Source of the DNA: JAQVXR01 sp050945755
GTDB lineage: Bacteria; Bacillota; Dehalobacteriia; Dehalobacteriales; Dehalobacteriaceae
Reading direction: 5' to 3'
NCBI GenBank assembly: GCA_050945755.1
Contig: JBMNTN010000081.1
Location: 1 to 7,310 of the forward strand
DNA: 7,310 nt
Of this stretch, positions 1 through 7,048 are shown one piece after another. The notes under the pieces are model-generated. The model searched no databases. It worked only from the letters and a program-made list of their open reading frames with translations, and was not told the DNA's origin. Both the position numbers and the translations under genes were made by a program. Numbering within the stretch: the first letter of the stretch is position 1; each line of letters opens with the position of its first letter.

Positions 1-666
1 GAAAGTCAGGTGGAACTTGAACAGTTGACGGCGGCCAAAAAGCGGATGGAAGAAAATTTAGCAGATACCCCCGTGAAGTTGGTCACCAGACGAGCGTATT
101 TAGGTGAGTCGGCACTATCCGAAGAAAGCAGTACGATCCCCGAGGAGGAGATCCTTGGGGATGGTAATTATGTTACGGAAGAAATGAACCCTCTCTATCT
201 GGAATTGATTAAGAGTCTAAACGAAAAGGATGCAGTTATTGCTCAAACAGAAGCGAGAATTGCCGGTATGGAAAAGTCTATCAGCATGTTGGAATATGAA
301 GTGGCGGAATTGCAGAAGGAGTACTCCACGCGGGAAATGGAGGAAAACACCTTAAGACGTAAACTGGACACCTTGGAAAACACTTATGCTATTTTAAACG
401 AAAAAATCATTCAAACGGAAATCACCAAGTCGGTGGATTTCGGCCGGATTAATTTCACGTTGGTATCTCCCGCTTTTTATCCCAGCAGCCCGGTTAAGCC
501 GAATAAAAGCTTGAATGTTGCCGTGGCGGCGTTAGCCGGACTATTACTCTCGGTACTTTTAGCATTTGTATTGGAGTTTTTTGATGACACTGTTAAGACA
601 CCGGAGGATTTAAAAAAGATTTGGGATCTTCCTGTCATGGCAACGATACCAGGTACCAAACAATAA
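1..666 (+). CDS. Wzz/CpsC-family polysaccharide co-polymerase (chain-length determinant), 3' part
   Basis: The frame is open from base 1, so the GTG at 10 is not the start; the N-terminus and first membrane segment lie upstream. The visible 221 residues hold a charged, heptad-like coiled-coil stretch (about residues 70-145), then a proline-rich run (YPSSPVKPNKS) leading into one hydrophobic segment (about 172-194), then a short cytoplasmic tail (EFFDDTVKTPEDLKKIWDLP). This order is the signature of the C-terminal end of Wzz-type co-polymerases. In Gram-positive bacteria the membrane protein is separate from its kinase, and its cytoplasmic tail activates that kinase; the kinase gene follows after 27 bases. 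The extracytoplasmic part is longer than in the short CapA/YwqC adaptors and closer to the periplasmic part of proteobacterial Wzc. It probably controls chain length and export of capsule or exopolysaccharide. The family call is firm; the particular polymer is unknown. Confidence 0.9.
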   Translation, partial: ESQVELEQLTAAKKRMEENLADTPVKLVTRRAYLGESALSEESSTIPEEEILGDGNYVTEEMNPLYLELIKSLNEKDAVIAQTEARIAGMEKSISMLEYEVAELQKEYSTREMEENTLRRKLDTLENTYAILNEKIIQTEITKSVDFGRINFTLVSPAFYPSSPVKPNKSLNVAVAALAGLLLSVLLAFVLEFFDDTVKTPEDLKKIWDLPVMATIPGTKQ

Positions 667-680
667 TCTATACAAATTTT

Positions 681-686
681 GGAAGG
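681..686 (+). promoter_or_regulatory. Ribosome binding site deciding the kinase start
   Basis: GGAAGG lies 7 bases before the ATG at 694. An in-frame TTG at 679 lies ahead of this site and has no site of its own, so ATG 694 is preferred. Confidence 0.7.
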
Positions 687-693
687 TAAGGAT

Positions 694-1407
694 ATGACAA
701 AACTAAACGGTGAGTATAAATTATATGCTCTTAATCGTCCCAAGGCGGCTATCAGCGAGGCGTTTCGCATGCTGCGTACTAATTTGGTTTTTGCCAATGT
801 GGATGGGGACCTGCAGACTATCTTGTTTACTAGCTGCGGGCCTCAGGAAGGAAAATCTACTATTATTTCCAATTTATCGGTGGTGCTGGCTCAAACCGGG
901 GATAAAGTGCTCTTAATGGATTGCGACTTGAGAAAACCTGTGCAGCATGAGGTGTTTGGTCTGAGCAACGAAACCGGACTCACCAGGTATCTTACCGGTT
1001 ATTGTTCCTGGGAAGAGGCGGTGCAGCAGACAGAAGTTCCCAATCTAAGCGTTCTCACCAGTGGTCCCATTCCCCCTAACCCGGCAGAGTTGGTTGGCTC
1101 TAAGGGGATGGATAAACTAATGGAATTATTAAGGGGAGCATATGTTACCATCCTGATTGATGCACCTCCGGTACTGGCTGTAGCTGATCCGGCTATTTTG
1201 GCAGTGAAATCCGATGGAGTGATTATGGTGGTTCGTTCCGGGGTGACGAAAACCGCTGCCCTAAAAGAAGCTCGGGAAATGATGGAGAAAACCGGCAGCC
1301 GGGTGATCGGCATTGTACTTAATGATGCGGGTTTTCACGGGCACCACTATTATAAGCGTTACTCTAAGTATTACAAGAGTTATTACAGGCATTATAGCCA
1401 GGAATAA
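694..1407 (+). CDS. cpsD: BY-type protein tyrosine kinase (CpsD/CapB/YwqD family)
   Basis: This is a cytoplasmic bacterial tyrosine kinase of 237 residues, the usual size for the stand-alone Gram-positive form. Numbered from ATG 694, it has the oligomerisation motif ExxRxxR (EAFRMLR, about 22-28), Walker A GPQEGKST (49-56, catalytic-loop Lys54), Walker A' LLMDCDLRKP (Asp76 and Asp78) and Walker B ILIDAPP (Asp156). The last 19 residues contain eight tyrosines in YY and Y clusters spaced by Lys, Arg, Ser and His, which is the autophosphorylation tail. In this family the kinase is activated by the cytoplasmic tail of the adjacent Wzz-like protein, forms a ring, phosphorylates neighbouring tails in trans, and cycles with a phosphatase to control polysaccharide assembly; it may also modify other proteins. 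It lies between the co-polymerase and phosphatase genes, 27 and 12 bases away, so cotranscription is likely. No key residue is missing. Confidence 0.95.
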   Translation: MTKLNGEYKLYALNRPKAAISEAFRMLRTNLVFANVDGDLQTILFTSCGPQEGKSTIISNLSVVLAQTGDKVLLMDCDLRKPVQHEVFGLSNETGLTRYLTGYCSWEEAVQQTEVPNLSVLTSGPIPPNPAELVGSKGMDKLMELLRGAYVTILIDAPPVLAVADPAILAVKSDGVIMVVRSGVTKTAALKEAREMMEKTGSRVIGIVLNDAGFHGHHYYKRYSKYYKSYYRHYSQE

Positions 1408-1419
1408 AAGGGTGATAGA

Positions 1420-2202
1420 ATGATTGACATTCATACCCACATTTTACCAAGAGTAGATGATGGGGCGGAGGACTGGCCCGAAGCTCTTGAAATGGCGCAA
1501 AAACATCAAGGTGAAGGCACCGGGACGGTGGTGGCTACCCCCCATTTTATCAGAGGAAGCGCGGAAATTGAAAAAGATGATGTACTCAAATCCGTCCGAG
1601 AAATTAACCGGGTATTGAAAGAGCAAGAGATTGATTTACAAGTTCTTCCCGGTATGGAAGTGGAGATCTGTCCGGAGCTTGTCCGGTTGGTCAAGGAAAA
1701 AAAGGTTCTTACTATCAATGACGGGGGGAAGTACCTTTTGGTAGAACTGCCTTTTTTCAGCATGCCCCCCTTTACTGCCCAAGTTTTTTATGAATTGATG
1801 CTCTTTGGCGTGACCCCAATTTTGGCCCATCCGGAAAGGAATCAAATTATTTGTCAGGATACCGATCAAATTCACCGGTTGATTGACCGAGGGGTAAAAA
1901 TTCAGGTTAATGCCGGGAGTTTTTTGGGACATTTTGGAGGCAAGGTGAAGAAAACCGCCTTGTTTTTTTTGAGAAACGGATTGATTCATTTAATTGGGAC
2001 AGATGCCCACCGGGCTGAGGGTGAACGAGGCCCCTGCCTGCAATTAGCCCGGACGGTTGTAGAAAAGACTGTGGGGAAAATACCTGCCCAGCATCTTTTT
2101 GAGAAGAATCCCTTAGCAGTTATTGAGGGGAAAGGTTTAGTCCCTGTGGAGCTAGAGGAACAAAAATTCGGTTGGCGAAGTTTCTGGCAGGGTTTCCGTT
2201 AA
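1420..2202 (+). CDS. cpsB: PHP-domain tyrosine-protein phosphatase (CpsB/CapC/YwqE family)
   Basis: This is a metal-dependent phosphatase of 260 residues, normal for the family, that removes phosphate from the tyrosine tail of the BY-kinase encoded 12 bases upstream. It has a PHP fold rather than a Cys-based phosphatase fold. The expected metal and active-site residues are all visible: DIHTHILPRVDDG at the N-terminus (His5, His7, Asp14), TPHF (His42), LLVELP (Glu109), AHPERN (His137) and GTDAHR (Asp195, His197). These match the ligand pattern known for pneumococcal CpsB. The ATG at 1420 follows an AAAGGGTGA ribosome site (1407-1415) and places HxH at residues 5 and 7 as in known members, so the start is secure. 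It is the last gene of the first unit; a weak terminator candidate follows. There is no signal peptide or membrane segment, so it acts in the cytoplasm. Confidence 0.95.
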   Translation: MIDIHTHILPRVDDGAEDWPEALEMAQKHQGEGTGTVVATPHFIRGSAEIEKDDVLKSVREINRVLKEQEIDLQVLPGMEVEICPELVRLVKEKKVLTINDGGKYLLVELPFFSMPPFTAQVFYELMLFGVTPILAHPERNQIICQDTDQIHRLIDRGVKIQVNAGSFLGHFGGKVKKTALFFLRNGLIHLIGTDAHRAEGERGPCLQLARTVVEKTVGKIPAQHLFEKNPLAVIEGKGLVPVELEEQKFGWRSFWQGFR

Positions 2203-2244
2203 GAGGGTACCTGCCCAATTAAATATCCTTTCTCAATAGTTTGT

Positions 2245-2269
2245 GGAGCCGGAGTGCTTCCTTTTTTTT
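2245..2269 (+). terminator. Candidate weak intrinsic terminator after the phosphatase gene
   Basis: GGAGC (2245-2249) can pair with GCTTC (2256-2260) through five pairs, one of them G-U, around a 6-base loop; a run of eight T follows at 2262-2269. The T run is good but the stem is short, so termination may be partial. It sits between the polysaccharide unit and the next promoter, where a terminator would be expected. Confidence 0.4.
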
Positions 2270-2271
2270 GC

Positions 2272-2300
2272 TTGTGATTGTTTGGTGATACTGGTACAAT
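2272..2300 (+). promoter_or_regulatory. Sigma-A type promoter with extended -10 for the DUF5693-csaB-murJ unit
   Basis: The -35 box is TTGTGA (2272-2277, four of six matches) and the -10 box is TACAAT (2295-2300, five of six), with the ideal 17-base spacer. TG at 2292-2293, one base before the -10, gives an extended -10. Transcription would start near 2307, about 27 bases before the gene. No other promoter this good was found between here and csaB or murJ. Confidence 0.7.
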
Positions 2301-2302
2301 AA

Positions 2303-2316
2303 ATTTAAATTTAAAT
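2303..2316 (+). repeat. 14-base AT-only perfect palindrome at the predicted transcription start
   Basis: ATTTAAATTTAAAT equals its own reverse complement and covers the expected +1 of the 2272-2300 promoter. It could be an operator or only an easily melted initial region; the sequence is too simple to decide. Confidence 0.35.
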
Positions 2317-2333
2317 CCTAAGGGGCGGAAAAT

Positions 2334-4307
2334 ATGTCGAATAAATCGCTGAAATATATTTTAACGATAATAATTACCGTAGGTGTCCTGCTTTCTTTTT
2401 ACCTGGCTTGGGAGAGGCATCAGGTAGAACAGGCTAATAAGCGGGTTGAGGTTTCCGTAGACTGGAACCAGGTCGAGCTCTTGGCTCAGCAGGAAGATGT
2501 GGAGGCCGCGGATGTCCTGGACAAGCTAAAGGGCGCTGTCACCGGTGTGGTCTTTAAAGAAGAGACGATTCAAGAACTGGCCGCCTCCGGGGATGTTGTC
2601 CTGAAAAAAGGGACAGAACTTTTATGGGACTTAGAAATTGGCCAGGGCAGTGTTCAATTGCCTGTGGAGAATGGTGCAGCCCAAGAGGTGCATGCCGATT
2701 GGACTTATTTGATTTTTCATGATCCCGACATTATGGCCAGAGTCAGTGAGAATTTGGCAGTGAAGCATCAAGGGGAAAAAAAGATTGTTGCCTACCATCT
2801 TCAATCTTCGGGTGGAACTCTGCCGGTGTTGGGTACTTCCCTGAAAGAAAAAGAGATTATTAATACCGGTGTAGGGTTTGATGAAAAAGGTCTAGAGCTT
2901 GCGGTGGATCAAGGGTTTAATATTCTGCCTCAGATCAGATCCTGGAAAGATGTCGATGAGGAAAGTCTTAATTTGGTCTTTAACCGGTTAGAAAAACTAC
3001 CGGTAAGTGTGGTTTTTTTTAATGATCAGAACCTTCCCGGAATTGGCCTTCCTGCCAAAAAGCAGGAGGCAGCGCTTCAAGGTCTGGCAGAAGGGATTTC
3101 TCGCCTTAGTGTTCCCACGGTGATGGTAGAGTTTTTCCCGCAGAAAGGCCTGCAGACTGTGGCGCAACATTTAGAAAAAAATATTGTCCGGCTGCATTCT
3201 ATTCCGGAAAGTGAAATGCTCAGCATTTCCCAATCCCGGGCGGTGGACAGGTTTACCCTGGCCGTTACCGACCGGAATATTCGCGTGTTGTTGGTGCGCT
3301 TTTTCCCGAATATGAATCTGGCTGATAATGCTCTTTACCTGGCGGAGATCCATGATTCCCTGGAACGGGAAGGTTTTTCCTTTGGTGCTCCGGAGACACT
3401 TGGTTCTTTGCCGTTTTCCCGGTTCTTTACCGCTGCCTTGGGGTTGGCAGTGGCGGCAGGCGGGGTTTTATTGTTTAATGTGTTGGGATACACTCGGCTG
3501 GGGATTGTGGTAGGACTTTTGGGTTTTTTGAGTTGTCTCGGGCTGCTTTTCATCGGGCAGGTCAGTCTCGCCCGCAAAGTATTGGCGCTGGTTTCTGTCC
3601 TCGTGTTTCCTACCCTGTCGGTAACCCTTCATCTGAAGACCCAACCGGCAGGTGTCTGGCGTGCCCTTTGGCTGTTTGTTCGTACCACCGCTTTATCTTT
3701 GGTTGGTGCGGTCTTAATGGTCGGTTTATTGGCGGATAAGACATTTATGTATACCTTGGACCGCTTTGTAGGTGTGAAGCTGGCCCACGTACTGCCTCTC
3801 TTATTGATTATGCTTATTTTTGTCTTCATACGAGAAAAACAGCATAACCCGCTGCGCAAGATTATCCGGGTGCTGGATCATCCAGTGACGGTTAAATACC
3901 TGGTACTTTTGGGCATTATGGGGATAGTGCTTTTGATTTATGTCATGCGCACCGGAAATGAAAATGCTGCCGTACCTGCTTGGGAACTGATGATTCGATC
4001 TAAGCTGGAATACCTGCTTTCCGTGCGGCCCCGGACGAAAGAGTTTCTTATCGGGCACCCGTTAATGATTCTGATGTTTTTCTTGGGGTATCGGGACAAG
4101 TATCTACCTCTTTTACTGATTGGGGTAATTGGCCAGGTATCGGTGGTGAACACGTTTGCCCATATTCACACCCCGCTTGTCATTTCCTTGATTCGTACTT
4201 TCAACGGTATGTGGCTGGGCGCCGTGCTTGGGGTGATTTTAATCGCCCTTTTCCTGGTGTGGCGTAGAATCGAAAAATATTTGAAAACAATTGCCGCAGA
4301 AGGTTGA
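2334..4307 (+). CDS. DUF5693 family polytopic membrane protein, function unknown
   Basis: This 657-residue protein resembles the DUF5693 family found beside csaB in Firmicutes; no activity is known to me. The ATG at 2334 has a strong site (AAGGGGCGG, 2320-2328) five bases upstream. One membrane segment (about 8-26) leads into a large soluble region (about 30-360), predicted to be exocytoplasmic. About nine further hydrophobic segments follow: roughly 365-385, 389-410, 412-432, 450-472, 487-499, 521-538, 576-588, 594-611 and 627-646. The positive-inside rule fits: basic runs at 500-520 (REKQHNPLRK) and at the C-terminus (RRIEKYLK) fall on the cytoplasmic side. That puts RPRTKEFLIGHP (565-576) and NTFAHIHTP (606-614) at the outer face. 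The soluble region alternates short hydrophobic strands with helices in a way that suggests an alpha/beta fold. Its place ahead of csaB and murJ suggests a role in cell-wall polymer assembly or export; that is inference. Confidence 0.8.
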   Translation: MSNKSLKYILTIIITVGVLLSFYLAWERHQVEQANKRVEVSVDWNQVELLAQQEDVEAADVLDKLKGAVTGVVFKEETIQELAASGDVVLKKGTELLWDLEIGQGSVQLPVENGAAQEVHADWTYLIFHDPDIMARVSENLAVKHQGEKKIVAYHLQSSGGTLPVLGTSLKEKEIINTGVGFDEKGLELAVDQGFNILPQIRSWKDVDEESLNLVFNRLEKLPVSVVFFNDQNLPGIGLPAKKQEAALQGLAEGISRLSVPTVMVEFFPQKGLQTVAQHLEKNIVRLHSIPESEMLSISQSRAVDRFTLAVTDRNIRVLLVRFFPNMNLADNALYLAEIHDSLEREGFSFGAPETLGSLPFSRFFTAALGLAVAAGGVLLFNVLGYTRLGIVVGLLGFLSCLGLLFIGQVSLARKVLALVSVLVFPTLSVTLHLKTQPAGVWRALWLFVRTTALSLVGAVLMVGLLADKTFMYTLDRFVGVKLAHVLPLLLIMLIFVFIREKQHNPLRKIIRVLDHPVTVKYLVLLGIMGIVLLIYVMRTGNENAAVPAWELMIRSKLEYLLSVRPRTKEFLIGHPLMILMFFLGYRDKYLPLLLIGVIGQVSVVNTFAHIHTPLVISLIRTFNGMWLGAVLGVILIALFLVWRRIEKYLKTIAAEG

Positions 4308-4315
4308 AATACAAT

Positions 4316-4344
4316 AAAGGAGAAAGTTGGGCTTTTTAAGTTAG
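4316..4344 (+). promoter_or_regulatory. Strong ribosome site with a five-codon mini-ORF ahead of csaB
   Basis: AAAGGAG (4316-4322) lies four bases before a TTG (4327) that opens a five-codon frame encoding MGFLS and stopping at TAG 4342-4344. The csaB frame is closed upstream by TAA at 4346-4348, so this site cannot directly start csaB. It may be a leader peptide that couples translation to csaB, or a relic of an older start. Its function is not shown. Confidence 0.3.
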
Positions 4345-4348
4345 CTAA

Positions 4349-4355
4349 AAGGTGG
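4349..4355 (+). promoter_or_regulatory. Ribosome binding site deciding the csaB start
   Basis: AAGGTGG lies eight bases before ATG 4364. It overlaps the in-frame GTG at 4352, which therefore cannot be served by it, so ATG 4364 is the likelier start. Confidence 0.6.
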
Positions 4356-4363
4356 CAGGTCTA

Positions 4364-5458
4364 ATGAAAAAGATTTTGTTATTAGGGTACTATGGGTTTA
4401 ACAATATTGGTGATGAAGCGGTTTTAGCGTCCATTATTCAGGCATTGCGTAATGTTAGTCCGGAAGTGGAAATTACCGTCCTCTCCGATAATCCGGAACG
4501 GACGGAAAAACAGTATGGGGTAAGTGCGATAAACCGGTGGTCCAAAAAAGGAATATCAGAAGGGATAAAAGAATGTGACCTCTTTATCAGCGGAGGAGGC
4601 AGCCTGCTTCAGGATGTTACCGGGTCGAAAAGTATTCTCTATTATTTGGCTTTGATTCGGCTTGCTTTGTGGTATCAAAAACCTGTAATGTTTTATGCTC
4701 AGGGGATTGGCCCTGTTAAGAGATCCTGGGCAAGAAAGCTTTTGGCACGGGTGGTTAATCGGGTAGATCTGATTACCGTTCGGGATGAGGACTCTCGAGA
4801 TGATCTTTTGGCCATGGGCGTGCAAAAACCACCCATTTATGTGACCGCTGATCCGGTGTTAGGCTGGGAAAGCGATGATGAAACAACCCCGGGGGAAGTT
4901 CTTTGCCGGGCCGGGGCGGAAAAAAAACCTGCTGTTGGGGTCAGCCTACGTGATTGGGAAGGGCTGAAACTTAAGGAGATTGCCCAAGTTTGTGACTGGC
5001 TGGCCGAGCGGGGATTTCAGGTCGTACTTTTGCCATTTCACTTCCCCGGGGATATAGCCATTTGCCGGGATGTGGCAAAACTGATGAAACAGGAACATTG
5101 CCTGGTTAAGGAAAACCTTTCACCGGCGGAAATGATGAATTTGGTCGGGAAAATGCACCTGATAATCGGGATGAGACTCCATGCCTTGATTATGGCTGCT
5201 GCCCGGGGAGTACCTTTTGTCGGGCTGAGCTATGATCCCAAGGTCGAGCGATTCAGTCGGCAGGTGGGCCAAACAGCAGGGTGCACAGTGGAGAATTTAA
5301 CTGCTACTTTTTTGCAGGCCCAAGTGGAACAAATTTTAGCTAATTATCGTCCCATAAAGAGAGACTTAACAGACAAGACAGCTGAATTGAAGGTGAAAGC
5401 ACGAGAAAATGCCCTGCTTGTCGGAAAATTATTGGAACGTTATCAAGACCATAGCTAG
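4364..5458 (+). CDS. csaB: Polysaccharide pyruvyl transferase CsaB
   Basis: CsaB transfers pyruvate from phosphoenolpyruvate as a ketal onto a hexosamine of the secondary cell-wall polymer; pyruvylated polymer is the ligand that SLH domains of S-layer and other surface proteins bind. From ATG 4364 the protein has 364 residues, typical for the family. Visible motifs in order are LGYYGFNNIGDEAVL near the N-terminus, SGGGSLLQDVTGSKS (76-90), FYAQGIGP, VRDEDSRDDL, ADPVLGW, GVSLRDW, LPFHFP, GMRLHALIMAAARGVP (His273 in the conserved MRLH) and YDPKVERF near the end. There is no membrane segment, so it acts on a cytoplasmic precursor. It lies 56 bases after the DUF5693 gene and 18 before murJ, consistent with one transcript. 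A GTG at 4352 would add four residues. The call implies that SLH proteins are encoded elsewhere in the genome. Confidence 0.93.
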   Translation: MKKILLLGYYGFNNIGDEAVLASIIQALRNVSPEVEITVLSDNPERTEKQYGVSAINRWSKKGISEGIKECDLFISGGGSLLQDVTGSKSILYYLALIRLALWYQKPVMFYAQGIGPVKRSWARKLLARVVNRVDLITVRDEDSRDDLLAMGVQKPPIYVTADPVLGWESDDETTPGEVLCRAGAEKKPAVGVSLRDWEGLKLKEIAQVCDWLAERGFQVVLLPFHFPGDIAICRDVAKLMKQEHCLVKENLSPAEMMNLVGKMHLIIGMRLHALIMAAARGVPFVGLSYDPKVERFSRQVGQTAGCTVENLTATFLQAQVEQILANYRPIKRDLTDKTAELKVKARENALLVGKLLERYQDHS

Positions 5459-5476
5459 TGGGACAAGGAGACTTGA

Positions 5477-7033
5477 ATGACAAAGAGCATTGCGAAAGCG
5501 GCTGGGATCGTTTTAATGATGAACCTGGCCAGTAAGATTTTGGGGTTTGTTCGGGAAACGGTGATTGCCAACAAGTTTGGGGCCAGCGAGCTGACGGATG
5601 CTTATTTGGTGGCGTACACGCTTCCTTATTTTTTACAGGCGATTTTAGGGTTTGCCTTGGTGACTGCCGTAGTACCGGTATTAACAAAATATTTAGTAAA
5701 AAAAGATTACGAGCAGGCATGGCATGTCGCCAGCACCATCATAAATCTGACTGCAGCCCTTCTTATTGTTTTTTCATTGCTGGGCATGATTGCTGCCGCA
5801 TTTTTGGTAAAAATTACAGCGCCCGGGTTTTCCCCGGATCTTTCCCGGCTTGCCACAGATTTAGCCCGGATTATGTTTCCTTCTGTAGTTTTTATGGGGG
5901 TAGGGATGGTGCTTACCGGCATTTTGAATGCCACTTATAAATTTGCTGTGCCTGCTTTTGCCCCTGGGTTTTCCAATATCATTATTATTGTGACAGTGAT
6001 ATTTTTCGGTTCTCGATACGGCGTTACCGGTCTTGCCGTAGGGACATTGGTCAGCTTTTTTGGTTTTTTGATTTTGCAGATTCCGGTATTAAAAAGCATT
6101 AAATTTAAATATAGTTTTTCCTTTGATTACCGGCATCCGGCGGTGAAACAGGCAGCGTATTCCATTGGCCCCATTGTCCTTGGGGTGGCGGTTAATCAGA
6201 TCTATTTTGCTTTAAATCGGATTTTTGCTTCTGGGCTGGCGGAGGGGAGCATTTCGGCCCTTAATTTTGCCAACAAGTTAATGACCCTGCCTTTAGGTGT
6301 CTTTGTAGCGGCTGTGGCCTCTGCTATTTATCCTGCACTATCGGCTCAGGCGATTCAAGGGGATCGGAAAGCGTTAACCGACACCATGCTTCGGGGGTTG
6401 GGGATGGTCAGTCTGATTACTGTACCGGCGGCTGTTGGCCTGATGATGCTTAGGGAGCCCATTATTATGCTCCTTTTTGAACATGGCGCTTTTGACAGGC
6501 AGGATACGCTGGCTACTGCGGCCGCTTTGCTGTATTTTTCCCTTGGCCTGTTTCCCGGAGCGGCAAATATGGTCCTCACCCGCGCTTACTATGCGGTGGA
6601 AGACGTAAAAACACCGGTTATAGTTGGGGCATTTTCCATTGCCGTGAACCTGGCATTAAGCTTTGCTCTTTTGCCTGTTATGGGTCATGCCGGACTTGCT
6701 TTGGCAAACTCCCTGGCGGCCGGGTTTAATACCCTGTTTTTGTTTACGCGGTTAAAAAAACACCTGCCTTATTTAAAAGGGCGAAGTCTTTTGCTTTCCC
6801 TTGGGAAAATGTGTGCCGCTTCTGCTTTGATGGCGGTGCTGATTGGAGGAGTATCCGCCTTTTTGGGAACGGTATTTAATTTGGCGGTGCGTCGGGAACT
6901 GGCGTTAATGGTCTTTTCCGCGATTTGCACCGGGGCGGTCAGCTACTTTGTTGCCGCCTTTTTGTTGAGGGTGGAGGATATCCGTTATGTACAAGAGGCT
7001 TTTTTAAACAAGTTGAAAAGGAATAAGCAGTGA
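5477..7033 (+). CDS. murJ: MurJ/MviN-family lipid-linked precursor flippase
   Basis: This 518-residue protein of the MOP superfamily has about 14 hydrophobic segments; E. coli MurJ has 511 residues. MurJ moves lipid II across the cytoplasmic membrane. The N-terminus aligns well: SKILGFVRETVIANKFGASELTDAYLVAYTLP matches E. coli SRVLGFARDAIVARIFGA and TDAFFVAFKLP, keeping Arg24 (here Arg26) and Asp39 (here Asp41). Of the cavity arginines, Arg18 is Lys20 here, Arg52-Arg53 are Gln54-Ala55, and Arg270 appears to be Lys267 (FANKLMTLP). ATG 5477 has a strong AAGGAG (5465-5470) six bases upstream and lies 18 bases after csaB. It may be the general lipid II flippase of a Firmicute type or one dedicated to the polymer that CsaB pyruvylates. 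The family is certain; the substrate is not. No terminator follows, so read-through into fabZ is possible. Confidence 0.92.
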   Translation: MTKSIAKAAGIVLMMNLASKILGFVRETVIANKFGASELTDAYLVAYTLPYFLQAILGFALVTAVVPVLTKYLVKKDYEQAWHVASTIINLTAALLIVFSLLGMIAAAFLVKITAPGFSPDLSRLATDLARIMFPSVVFMGVGMVLTGILNATYKFAVPAFAPGFSNIIIIVTVIFFGSRYGVTGLAVGTLVSFFGFLILQIPVLKSIKFKYSFSFDYRHPAVKQAAYSIGPIVLGVAVNQIYFALNRIFASGLAEGSISALNFANKLMTLPLGVFVAAVASAIYPALSAQAIQGDRKALTDTMLRGLGMVSLITVPAAVGLMMLREPIIMLLFEHGAFDRQDTLATAAALLYFSLGLFPGAANMVLTRAYYAVEDVKTPVIVGAFSIAVNLALSFALLPVMGHAGLALANSLAAGFNTLFLFTRLKKHLPYLKGRSLLLSLGKMCAASALMAVLIGGVSAFLGTVFNLAVRRELALMVFSAICTGAVSYFVAAFLLRVEDIRYVQEAFLNKLKRNKQ

Positions 7034-7048
7034 AAAAATTGACTAAAA

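Noticed and set aside
10..12. GTG as the start of the Wzz-like gene
   Set aside because: The frame is open back to base 1 with no ribosome site in view, and the family needs an N-terminal membrane segment that is missing, so the gene begins upstream.
679..681. TTG start for the tyrosine kinase
   Set aside because: It has no ribosome site of its own, and GGAAGG at 681-686 is well placed for ATG 694.
4310..4315. TACAAT as a -10 box before csaB
   Set aside because: The nearest -35-like hexamers (TTGAAA 4281, TTGCCG 4291) give spacers of 23 and 13 bases, outside the usual range.
4352..4354. GTG start for csaB
   Set aside because: The likely ribosome site AAGGTGG overlaps it; ATG 4364 has proper spacing and gives the usual CsaB N-terminus.
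477..6579. Open frames on the minus strand and short overlapping plus-strand frames within the main genes
   Set aside because: All lie inside well-supported genes in other frames, and none shows a recognisable domain or good ribosome site.
7039..7044. TTGACT as a -35 box before fabZ
   Set aside because: No -10-like hexamer lies 16-18 bases downstream; TTATAG and TAGAAT are about 30 bases away.
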